From Ferruginibacter sp. (GTDB taxonomy: Bacteria; Bacteroidota; Bacteroidia; Chitinophagales; Chitinophagaceae), in the NCBI GenBank assembly GCA_025362765.1, contig JANYFI010000109.1, positions 1 to 6,532 of the forward strand: DNA of 6,532 nucleotides, given 5' to 3'. Below the pieces are notes generated by a model that made no database searches, had not been told where the DNA came from, and saw nothing but the letters and a program-made list of their open reading frames with translations. Both the position numbers and the translations under genes were made by a program. Below, piece after piece: positions 1-6,368 of the stretch (within the stretch, counting starts at the first letter, position 1; each line of letters opens with the position of its first letter).

Positions 1-546
1 CCTGCTGTACAGGGATATGTTTCTATAAAAACAACAGCGCAGGGGGCAGGCGTAATTATTGATAAAGTAAAAGCAGTTTACAGCAAGTTTTTCCCAGGCA
101 ATACAATTGAATATTTTTTCCTGGACGATCATTTTGATGCACAGTATAAAGCAGACCAGCGTTTTGGCCAGGTATTCGGTGTCTTCACCAGTCTTGCAAT
201 TTTGGTGGCCTGCATGGGCCTTTTTGGCCTGGCATCTTTCACCACATTGCAGCGTACCAAAGAAATTGGTATCCGTAAAGTACTGGGCGCATCTGTAAGC
301 AGTATTTTAAATTTACTGTATCGTGAGTTTGCACTGCTGCTTTGCCTGGCATTTTTACTGGCCGCTCCACTGGCATGGTACACTGTATCCAGCTGGTTGC
401 AGGGCTACGCCTTCCGCATCGGTATTCAATGGTATTTCTTTGCATTGCCTTTTATCGCTATCATTTCGATCGCCCTGATTACGGTAAGTTTTCAATCAAT
501 AAAAGCAGCGGTTGCTAACCCGATAAAAAGTTTAAAAGCAGATTAG
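1..546 (+). CDS. ABC transporter permease, FtsX/MacB type (C-terminal part, cut by window start)
   Basis: The frame is open from base 1 and ends at TAG (544-546), giving 181 residues; the true start lies to the left. Three hydrophobic segments are visible, at about residues 59-79, 108-128 and 144-164 of the fragment. The first is followed by RTKEIGIRKVLGAS (85-98), the cytoplasmic loop typical of FtsX-domain permeases, and the protein ends NPIKSLKAD, a usual ending for Bacteroidota members. About 50 residues of an extracytoplasmic domain end before the first segment (FFLDDHFDAQYKADQRFG). Family members sit in the inner membrane and work with an ATPase in export, lipoprotein or peptide handling, or stress defence; the substrate here is unknown. 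Full-length relatives in this phylum are often near 800 residues with two FtsX domains, so most of the gene is probably missing. It is terminated separately and shows no link to the downstream sigma-FecR-Sus genes. Family assignment is firm, specific function is not. Confidence 0.93.
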   Translation, partial: PAVQGYVSIKTTAQGAGVIIDKVKAVYSKFFPGNTIEYFFLDDHFDAQYKADQRFGQVFGVFTSLAILVACMGLFGLASFTTLQRTKEIGIRKVLGASVSSILNLLYREFALLLCLAFLLAAPLAWYTVSSWLQGYAFRIGIQWYFFALPFIAIISIALITVSFQSIKAAVANPIKSLKAD

Positions 547-598
547 GGTAATGGATAATTTTTTAGTGGATAATTGATTTCAAGAAAATAAAAATGCG

Positions 599-648
599 GA
601 TGTGGCGGATAAAAACGGATTTTATATTTATCCGCCATATCAGTTTTT
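599..648 (+). terminator. Rho-independent terminator of the permease unit, possibly bidirectional
   Basis: Bases 599-613 pair with 627-641 in a 15-bp stem with a single G-T pair (602/638), enclosing a 13-base loop (614-626). The core is TGGCGGATAAA against TTTATCCGCCA. Two bases after the stem comes TTTTT (644-648), giving the hairpin-plus-T form of an intrinsic terminator 53 bases after the permease stop codon. On the other strand the stem is followed within four bases by TTTTTATTTT (complement of about 585-594), so it could stop transcription in both directions. No minus-strand gene is visible to need that. The stem is long and the pairing unambiguous; its activity is inferred. Confidence 0.8.
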
Positions 649-762
649 AATCCATTTAGCCAACTGCTCGATAAACAATGCTGTCATTATCTGCATTTTC
701 TTATCTGTTTAAATCAGTTGTAATCCGCTTCATCAGCGTATCAATCAATCGCAGCTGTTTTC

Positions 763-802
763 TAATCAATGTATATTTTTTACAATTTTGTAATCAATGT
801 AT
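763..802. repeat. Two 12-base direct repeats flanking an A/T palindrome
   Basis: TAATCAATGTAT occurs exactly at 763-774 and again at 791-802, 28 bases apart start to start. Between and overlapping the second copy lies TTACAATTTTGTAA (780-793), a 6-2-6 inverted repeat. A partial relative, GTATCAATCAATC, lies just upstream at 738-750. Paired sites around a palindrome can be a protein-binding cluster, but this DNA is A/T-rich and short repeats arise easily, so only the repeats themselves are certain. Confidence 0.6.
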
Positions 803-950
803 CTTTCGCTCATAAGGCTCTTCAAAAGAAGATTGCCAACATAACATTTCGGGTATTAGCTACAATGGCCAAATAGGCTTGTTACATTTTATACAAACTG
901 TTGGGCTTTTTAAGGATATTCTCTATCATCCGTCTTTTTCATTTTGAACC

Positions 951-1030
951 GTTTTGCCAGTCGCCTGTTTATAAAATCCAATTGTTGTTTAAGTGCTATT
1001 TGTTTAATGCAAAGTAGTAGTTTTGCCAGT
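951..1030. repeat. 11-base direct repeat GTTTTGCCAGT (951-961 and 1020-1030)
   Basis: The same 11 bases appear at both ends of this interval, 69 bases apart start to start. The second copy overlaps the candidate -7 promoter element and the left arm of the 1022-1051 inverted repeat, so the first copy could be a second binding site for the same protein. Chance is a real alternative. Confidence 0.5.
999..1025 (+). promoter_or_regulatory. Candidate Bacteroidota housekeeping promoter for the sigma-factor gene
   Basis: TAGTTTTG (1018-1025) fits the TAnnTTTG -7 element used by the primary sigma factor of Bacteroidota. TTTG (999-1002) upstream could be the -33 element, but only 15 bases lie between them, shorter than the usual 17-23. 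Transcription would start near 1030, leaving an untranslated leader of about 115 bases before the sigma ATG. I found no other TAnnTTTG match in the intergenic region. The -7 match is good and the -33 match poor. Confidence 0.35.
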
Positions 1031-1051
1031 TATGCCAACAAGCCTGGCAAA
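1022..1051. promoter_or_regulatory. Inverted repeat TTTGCCAG...CTGGCAAA at the candidate promoter
   Basis: Bases 1022-1029 pair perfectly with 1044-1051 (8 bp) around a 14-base spacer that itself contains another TGCCA. The left arm overlaps the candidate -7 element (1018-1025). The repeat could therefore be an operator read as double-stranded DNA, or a hairpin at the very start of the sigma-factor transcript. There is no T-tract after it, so it is not a terminator. The pairing is seen directly; the role is inferred. Confidence 0.4.
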
Positions 1052-1147
1052 TTGATAAAGCCGTCAAAGAAGAAATTCTAGGATAGGAGCGTAGAAAAAA
1101 ACTGGAAAGGGGAAAGCAGTAATTTTAAATGGAGAACAAGTAAAAAT

Positions 1148-1675
1148 ATGAAAGAAGATGATATTTCTGTTTTTGAGGCGATATTTAAAACTCATTATTC
1201 CAAACTTTGCTTTTATGCAAATACTATTATAGGAAACATTTCGGTTTCTGAAGAAATTGTTGCTGATCTGTTTACAGAAATATGGGAAAAGAGGGCGCAG
1301 GTAGCATTCAATGTATCAATAGAAGCCTATTTGTATAAATCGGTTTATAACCGGTGTTTAAATTATATTAAACATACAAAAGTTGAAAATGCTTATGTAG
1401 CGTATTTATTGAAAAATGAATCAAAAAATCTTTTTACTGAAACACCCTGGTATGCTTATGATGAAAAGGAAATCAGTAAAGAAATTAAAACTGCCATTGA
1501 TAATTTACCCGAACAATGCCGGAAAATATTTTTATTAAGTCGTGTACAAAATAAAAAATACCATGAAATAACGGCAATACTTGACCTTTCTCCCAAAACG
1601 ATCGAAAACCAAATGACTATTGCCTTGAGAAAATTACGGGAGGCGCTGAAACATTTACTTACCGTTATTATCTGA
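1148..1675 (+). CDS. ECF-type RNA polymerase sigma-70 factor (Bacteroidota SusC-linked group)
   Basis: This 175-residue protein has the size and two-domain form of an ECF sigma factor. Residues about 9-77 match region 2, which binds core polymerase and the -10 DNA (FKTHYSKLCFYA, then SEEIVADLFTEIWEKR). Residues about 112-166 match region 4, with the conserved LPEQCRKIFLLSR and a helix-turn-helix at about 137-160 (YHEITAILDLSPKTIENQM) that would read the -35 element. Region 3 is absent, as expected for the class. The gene lies upstream of a FecR-like anti-sigma gene and a SusC gene with an STN domain, the usual arrangement for surface-signalled nutrient uptake in this phylum. The start at 1148 gives a full region 2; GGAG at 1131-1134 is 13 bases upstream, too far for a normal Shine-Dalgarno site, which these bacteria rarely use. 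The gene is very A/T-rich compared with the permease. No autogenous ECF-type promoter was seen before it. The regulon is unproven. Confidence 0.95.
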   Translation: MKEDDISVFEAIFKTHYSKLCFYANTIIGNISVSEEIVADLFTEIWEKRAQVAFNVSIEAYLYKSVYNRCLNYIKHTKVENAYVAYLLKNESKNLFTETPWYAYDEKEISKEIKTAIDNLPEQCRKIFLLSRVQNKKYHEITAILDLSPKTIENQMTIALRKLREALKHLLTVII

Positions 1676-1787
1676 TTTTTTTATAAACGGTTTAGATTAA
1701 ACTAAGAAATAGCCGGAATTTATTGCTGCCTATCCGCTCAACAGATGTAAAAGCCCTTCAGTGTAAACACCATAAAAATTCAGGTTG

Positions 1788-1848
1788 TTTTTTTCTAAAA
1801 AAATATTTTTAATTCTTTTTGGGGGTAAAAGGTTTGTTAATTGTCTTA
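1788..1848 (+). promoter_or_regulatory. Candidate ECF-sigma promoter for fecR (and susCD)
   Basis: GGGGGTA (1821-1827) and GTCTTA (1843-1848) are separated by 15 bases, the geometry of an ECF promoter whose -35 is G-rich and whose -10 contains GTC. A strongly A/T-rich tract lies just upstream: seven T (1788-1794), seven A (1797-1803) and the palindrome AAAAATATTTTT (1799-1810). It resembles an UP element that helps polymerase bind. Start of transcription would be near 1855, about 11 bases before the fecR ATG. I saw no equivalent pair before the sigma gene or susC, which suggests that the sigma factor activates fecR-susCD but not itself. Motif presence is seen; assignment to the sigma factor encoded at 1148-1675 is inference. 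Confidence 0.5.
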
Positions 1849-1865
1849 AACAAAGAGAAAGAAAT

Positions 1866-2921
1866 ATGGAAGAAAAAGATTTAATATTACTAACAAAATA
1901 TATTGTAGGAGAAGCCAATGATGACGAAAAAAAAATAATCGTCCATTGGATATCCGAAGACCCATCCCATGAAGCGTTTTATGTTGAATTAAAAGCCGCT
2001 TGGCATCAAAGTAATTTTTATGAAAACCCCGGCAGTATAGATATTGACAAAGCCTTCAATCTATTCCGGGAAAGAATATCAACACGCAGTCGCAAAAGAT
2101 TCGTTTTACAATTTAGTAAATTAAGCGTTGCCGCTTCCCTTACATTGTTAATTTCTATAGGGTTATTAATCTTGTATGTTGTCGAAAAAAAGAATAATGC
2201 AGCTCCTGTCTTTTCACAGCAAATTATGGTTCCAAAAGGCCACAAGGAAAAAATAATTCTAAATGATGGAACAATAGTTTGGTTAAATGCCGGAAGCGTA
2301 TTGAAAGTTGATAACAACTATGGCAAAAAGAACAGGTTTGTTTACCTGGAAGGGGAAGGTTATTTTGAAGTAGTGCATCATGAAAATCTGGTTTTTACCA
2401 TCACCACTAAAGAGTATACAATAAAAGATATCGGCACCAAATTCAACATTAAATCCTATACGGCTGATTCGATCTTTGAGACAGCGGTAATGGATGGAAA
2501 AATTTCGATTGAAGGCAGATTTTCAGGCGATAACAAAGTGAGTACAATCTTCCTAGAAAAAAACGCGGTACTAAAAGTTGGTCATCCTTTGCTTAAAGAT
2601 ACTTTAACAGCTAAATCTGTAAACACTTTGCCAGTGGTGGTTGTGAAAAATTCGCCCAACGTAAATTCCTATAATTACTGGAAAGATGACATGTTGGTTT
2701 TTGACAATCTCAGCTTTAAAAATATTGCGTTGCAATTAGAACGGAAATATAATGTGGTGATTTTAATTAAGGATGATTCATTAAATAATTACCACTTTTC
2801 CGGAAGTTTTAATAAAGTACCCAATATAGAAAATGTGCTGGATATTATACAGGAAACAACGCCCATTTCTTATCAGCTAAACGGCGATACCGTAAGAATA
2901 AAAATAAAGGAAAAAAAATAA
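1866..2921 (+). CDS. FecR-family anti-sigma factor / sigma regulator, inner membrane
   Basis: From ATG 1866 the protein has 351 residues. A cytoplasmic part of about 82 residues (LLTKYIVGEANDDEKKIIVHWI, the anti-sigma region) is followed by one membrane span at about 83-105. Then come a periplasmic FecR domain at about 121-215 (MVPKGHKEKIILNDGTIVWL, LEGEGYFEV, DIGTKFNIKSY) and a C-terminal DUF4974-like region at about 277-346 (LVFDNLSFKNIALQLERKY). Family members hold the cognate ECF sigma factor at the membrane and free or activate it when the STN domain of the partner transporter signals. The gene sits between the sigma gene and susC, as expected. The frame is open from an earlier ATG at 1785, but those 27 extra residues are not FecR-like and would cover the candidate ECF promoter, so 1866 is preferred; it is preceded by the purine-rich AAAGAGAAAGAAAT. 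The gene appears intact. Confidence 0.93.
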   Translation: MEEKDLILLTKYIVGEANDDEKKIIVHWISEDPSHEAFYVELKAAWHQSNFYENPGSIDIDKAFNLFRERISTRSRKRFVLQFSKLSVAASLTLLISIGLLILYVVEKKNNAAPVFSQQIMVPKGHKEKIILNDGTIVWLNAGSVLKVDNNYGKKNRFVYLEGEGYFEVVHHENLVFTITTKEYTIKDIGTKFNIKSYTADSIFETAVMDGKISIEGRFSGDNKVSTIFLEKNAVLKVGHPLLKDTLTAKSVNTLPVVVVKNSPNVNSYNYWKDDMLVFDNLSFKNIALQLERKYNVVILIKDDSLNNYHFSGSFNKVPNIENVLDIIQETTPISYQLNGDTVRIKIKEKK

Positions 2922-2971
2922 TTTTTCACCAAAACCACCACTGCTTAATGCCTTAAAAAGTAAATAAAAAA

Positions 2972-2996
2972 CCGGAGATGTTGAAGCATCTTCCGG
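2972..2996 (+). promoter_or_regulatory. Imperfect hairpin in the susC leader
   Basis: CCGGAGATG (2972-2980) pairs with CATCTTCCGG (2987-2996): nine base pairs with one bulged T (2992) and the loop TTGAAG. It lies 60 bases before the susC ATG in the 135-base fecR-susC gap. On the + strand there is no T-tract after it, so it is not a plain terminator for fecR; a role in mRNA stability, processing or translation of susC is possible. Read on the minus strand it is followed at once by TTTTTTATTT and would look like an intrinsic terminator, though no minus-strand gene is present. No TAnnTTTG or ECF-type promoter was seen in this gap, consistent with fecR-susC co-transcription. Confidence 0.55.
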
Positions 2997-3056
2997 CTAT
3001 GCCTTAATTAAAAAATTCCCTCAGAAGGATGTTCTTAACTAAAACTCATCAAAAGT

Positions 3057-6000
3057 ATGAAACTTAATGCTATTAAAGGTATCCGCCAGGATCTCTTGTT
3101 TAAGAAATTTATCAGAACAATGAAGCTTTTAACAATTTTTATTTTAATGGGTGTTTTTCAGGCAAATGCCAAGGGGTATGCACAGGAAAAATTTACGTTT
3201 ACGCTAAATGCCACCCCTATAAAACAAATATTTAAGGAGATAGAAAAGAAGAGTGACTATACTATTTTTTATCGCCAGGATCAGGTTGACCTAAACAAAA
3301 AAGTTTCTATTGAGGCGGCGAATTTTTCTATTGAGCAAATAATGGATCAAATTCTACAGGGACAGGAAGTGACGTATAAAATTTCAGGCAACATCGTAAT
3401 ATTGAAACCAGCAGCGGCAGAAATAAATGAATCTTCGGTTATTAGTATAACAGGAAGGGTGATTGCGGCCAATTCAAAACTTCCTTTACCGGGGGTAACT
3501 GTAATGGAAAAATTTACACAAAATGGAACTACGACTGATAACAATGGCCGGTTCAATATTGCCGTAAAAGATAAAAATGCGGTGCTCGTTTTTCATCACA
3601 TCGGTTACAAAGAAGTGCAATCTGTTACAGGCGATCAAACCACCATTGACATCAGCATGGAAGAAGAAAATAAAGTGCTGGACCAGGTGGTGGTTATTGG
3701 ATATGGCAGTCAAAAAAAGAAAGATATTACAGGATCTGTTTCAGTTGTTTCATCAAAGGCATTGGAAGACAGGCCCAATACTGAATTTGGCTATTCCCTG
3801 GAAGGAAAGGCCGCCGGTGTGCAGGTTATACGTTCATCTGGCCAGCCTCAAGCGGGTTTCTCCATCAGAATCCGGGGTACTTCTTCCATTACTTCTGGCA
3901 GTGAGCCACTCTATATTGTTGATGGCGTTCAAACACAAAGTATCAACGAAATTAACCCCGGAGATATTGAAAGTTTTTCCATTTTAAAAGATGCATCCGC
4001 TGCCGCCATTTATGGTTCTTCCGGTGCAAATGGCGTAGTACTTGTTACAACCAAACGTGGCAAAAATCAAAAAGCGGCCTTGACTTTAGATGTATATAAT
4101 GGTTATTCAAAAGTGATGAAGCATATGCCGGTGTTGAACAGTACGCAGTATGTAGCCCTGATGACAGAAATGGGGCAATCAGCAGACTGGTCTAAATATA
4201 CCGCTAATACCGATTGGCAAAAAGAATTGTTCAGAACCGGTAATCAACAAAATTATCAACTGTCATTATCAGGCGGTAATGAAACTACTAATTTTTATCT
4301 TTCAGGTTCTGTTGTAAAAAATGATGGGGTAGTAATCTCGAATACGCTCAACAGAGAAAATTTTAAAATAAACCTTGACCATAAAGTAAATAAAAGTATA
4401 AAAGTAGGCACAAGCATTTCTTACAACCGCTGGTTTGATGTAGATGTTTCAGAAAATTCACGCAACGGAAGTATTTTAAACGCCATTTTGGGCGCACCTG
4501 TAATTGGAATCTGGGATTCTACCGGAAAGCAATATACAACTGATCCCTTCAGGCTTGATCTGGATAATCCTGTGTCATTGGCGGAGGGTTATATGCATAA
4601 CTATACCAATCAACGTTTCAATGGAAATGCGTATGTAGAAGCAACAATTATTCCGGCATTAAAATTCAAGTCAATGTTTGGCTATGAGCAATATAATTCA
4701 TTGTATAATTATTATGCCGATCCTTATAAAACAACGAGTGGAAGAGGCTTTAACGGCCAGGCAGAGTTATCTACAAACAGCAATCAATATTGGATAGCTG
4801 AAAATACGTTGAATTTTTCCAAGTCATTTAACAAGCATTCCATTACAGCATTGGCAGGTTTTATTGCATCTAAAACAACCACCTCAACATCAGATATTCA
4901 GACCCGTAATTTTGCCAATCCGGATATAACAACAGTCAATGGCGGATCTGTAGTTATCGGGCTACCAACCGGCACTACAGTGGCAACATCTACTACTTCT
5001 TTTATCAGTAGAATATCTTATGACTATGCGGAGAAATATTTATTCACTGCAAATTTCAGGGCCGATGCGTCGTCTGTTTTCGGGCCTCAGAGCCGTTGGG
5101 GATATTTTCCTTCTTTTTCTGCCGGATGGAGAGTATCTAAAGAAAATTTCTTTCAGAATGTTACCGTTATCAATGACCTGAAATTACGTGGAAGCTGGGG
5201 TACTGTAGGCAATAGCCAGATTCCTCCTTACTCATATCTCGGTACGGTAGCGCCTTCAGGTACTTACGTAATTGGTGGAAATGTAGTTGCGGGTTACCTG
5301 CCGGTATCATTAAATAACCCTGCGTTAAAATGGGAAACTACCAAACAGACTGATATAGGGATTGATATGGCTTTACTTAATTCAAGGATTTTATTGACTG
5401 CTGACTATTATTATAAAAAAACAAGTGGATTGCTTTTGAATTCGCCGGTGCCGGCAAGTTCAGGCTATACAAGTGCTTTAAAAAATATTGGTGACCTGGA
5501 AAATAAAGGAATTGAATTTCAATTGACCACAAAAAACGTGGTGGGGAAATTTCAATGGAGCAGTGATTTCAACATTAGTTTCAACAGAAATAAGATATTA
5601 AATATAGCAGGCGGAATTATTTATGATGGCCCGATAGATGAAAGAGGAAATACTTCTATTGCAGAAGCGGGTCTTCCTTTGGGAACATTTTTTGGATATG
5701 TATCTAAAGGAGTTGACCCCAATACCGGAAACATTAATTACAAGATGGCCGATACTACGCAAGGCTTGCAGACAAGTGATCAAACTATAATTGGACATGC
5801 GAATCCGAAATTTACTTATGGCTTTACTAATAATTTCAGTTACAAAAATTGGTCGCTTACCGTTTTTCTGCAAGGTGTACAGGGAAATGATATTTTAAAT
5901 GCCACCCGCATTTTTACTGAAGGTATGTGGGAACCGAGAAACCAGTCCGCAGCGGTTTTACAACGATGGACTACCCCGGGACAAATAACGAATGTGCCGC

Positions 6001-6320
6001 GGGAAGACCTTAACAATCCAAACGGAGATGCACATGACAACTCTTTTATATCAACACGCTATGTGGAAAATGGATCTTATCTGCGCATTAAGTCATTAAG
6101 CCTGGCGTATGATATTCCTGCGCAGTTATTACACAAGCTAAAAATAAGCCGCCTTAAATTATATGCTACCGCAGAAAATTTGCTCACGCTTACAAAGTAT
6201 TCAGGATTCGATCCTGAAGTAAGCGCTTTTGGTTCTTCAGCAAATGTAGCGCCGGGCGTGGATTTTGGAACCTACCCACAAACAAGAGATATTATTTTTG
6301 GCTTGAGCGTTACTTTTTAG
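3057..6320 (+). CDS. SusC/RagA-family TonB-dependent outer-membrane transporter with STN signalling domain
   Basis: This complete 1087-residue protein has the usual SusC length. In order: a signal peptide with hydrophobic core at about 23-36 and likely cleavage at ANA/KG or YAQ/EK (38-43); an STN domain at about 45-118 (FTFTLNATPIKQIFKEIEKK); a carboxypeptidase-regulatory-like domain at about 129-204 (ITGRV...LPLPGVTV...HHIGYKE); the TonB-box-like LDQVVVIGYG (208-217); and a plug to about 335 with IRIRGTSSI, EPLYIVDG, ILKDASAAAIYGSSGANGVV. The rest is a 22-strand-type barrel ending in a terminal Phe (FGLSVTF). It would form the energised channel beneath a SusD lid and import an oligomeric nutrient. 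The STN domain implies signalling to the adjacent FecR and sigma factor. The start is ambiguous: 3057 gives a 22-residue extension before Met22 at 3120, which alone would start a compact signal peptide. Long n-regions are common in this family. The substrate cannot be read from the sequence. Confidence 0.97.
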   Translation: MKLNAIKGIRQDLLFKKFIRTMKLLTIFILMGVFQANAKGYAQEKFTFTLNATPIKQIFKEIEKKSDYTIFYRQDQVDLNKKVSIEAANFSIEQIMDQILQGQEVTYKISGNIVILKPAAAEINESSVISITGRVIAANSKLPLPGVTVMEKFTQNGTTTDNNGRFNIAVKDKNAVLVFHHIGYKEVQSVTGDQTTIDISMEEENKVLDQVVVIGYGSQKKKDITGSVSVVSSKALEDRPNTEFGYSLEGKAAGVQVIRSSGQPQAGFSIRIRGTSSITSGSEPLYIVDGVQTQSINEINPGDIESFSILKDASAAAIYGSSGANGVVLVTTKRGKNQKAALTLDVYNGYSKVMKHMPVLNSTQYVALMTEMGQSADWSKYTANTDWQKELFRTGNQQNYQLSLSGGNETTNFYLSGSVVKNDGVVISNTLNRENFKINLDHKVNKSIKVGTSISYNRWFDVDVSENSRNGSILNAILGAPVIGIWDSTGKQYTTDPFRLDLDNPVSLAEGYMHNYTNQRFNGNAYVEATIIPALKFKSMFGYEQYNSLYNYYADPYKTTSGRGFNGQAELSTNSNQYWIAENTLNFSKSFNKHSITALAGFIASKTTTSTSDIQTRNFANPDITTVNGGSVVIGLPTGTTVATSTTSFISRISYDYAEKYLFTANFRADASSVFGPQSRWGYFPSFSAGWRVSKENFFQNVTVINDLKLRGSWGTVGNSQIPPYSYLGTVAPSGTYVIGGNVVAGYLPVSLNNPALKWETTKQTDIGIDMALLNSRILLTADYYYKKTSGLLLNSPVPASSGYTSALKNIGDLENKGIEFQLTTKNVVGKFQWSSDFNISFNRNKILNIAGGIIYDGPIDERGNTSIAEAGLPLGTFFGYVSKGVDPNTGNINYKMADTTQGLQTSDQTIIGHANPKFTYGFTNNFSYKNWSLTVFLQGVQGNDILNATRIFTEGMWEPRNQSAAVLQRWTTPGQITNVPREDLNNPNGDAHDNSFISTRYVENGSYLRIKSLSLAYDIPAQLLHKLKISRLKLYATAENLLTLTKYSGFDPEVSAFGSSANVAPGVDFGTYPQTRDIIFGLSVTF

Positions 6321-6368
6321 CATCCATATTATTACAAACAAAAAAATAATCAGCATAAAAATAATTTT

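Larger units (their letters stand above)
547..1147. other. Long intergenic region without a recognisable gene
   Basis: About 600 bases separate the permease stop from the sigma-factor start. I found no convincing open reading frame on either strand and no tRNA- or rRNA-like sequence. What it holds: a terminator hairpin (599-648), a pair of 12-base direct repeats flanking an A/T palindrome (763-802), an 11-base direct repeat (951-961 and 1020-1030), and a weak promoter overlapped by an inverted repeat (999-1051). Short related words (TAATC, AATCAAT, CGGAT) recur between about 600 and 800. The stretch 803-950 shows nothing beyond a 5-bp hairpin at 819-832. Immediately before the sigma gene there is a four-codon ATG...TAA (1129-1143), probably chance. 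Confidence 0.7.

Noticed and set aside
552..575. Direct repeat TGGATAATT (552-560 and 567-575) after the permease stop.
   Set aside because: Nine bases of A/T-rich sequence, no structure or context; probably slippage or chance.
912..936. AAGGA ... CGTCTTT as a second ECF-type promoter before the sigma gene.
   Set aside because: Only the CGTC part matches; the G-rich upstream box is absent, spacing is about 14 bases, and it lies more than 200 bases from the gene.
1129..1143. Four-codon ATG GAG AAC AAG TAA ending four bases before the sigma-factor ATG, as a possible regulatory leader peptide.
   Set aside because: Very short, no repeated regulatory codons, no associated terminator/antiterminator structure; chance is likely in this A/T-rich DNA.
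1656..1715. Terminator after the sigma gene (ACCGTT/AACGGT with a T-run, and GTTTA-GAT-TAAAC).
   Set aside because: The stems are only 5-6 bp; the T-run is inside the loop of the first rather than after it, and no T-run follows the second.
1785..1865. N-terminal extension of FecR from the upstream ATG at 1785.
   Set aside because: The 27 added residues do not resemble the family N terminus, derive from the A/T tract and G-run of the candidate promoter, and the start at 1866 gives a normal FecR length.
3031..3037. GTTCTTA before susC as a -10 like that of the fecR promoter.
   Set aside because: No GGGGGTA-like box lies 15-17 bases upstream, so the pair is not present.
3577..3987. Alternative-frame open reading frame of 136 codons inside susC.
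   Set aside because: It overlaps the clearly conserved SusC plug region in another frame, has no recognisable features and is a shadow of the real gene.
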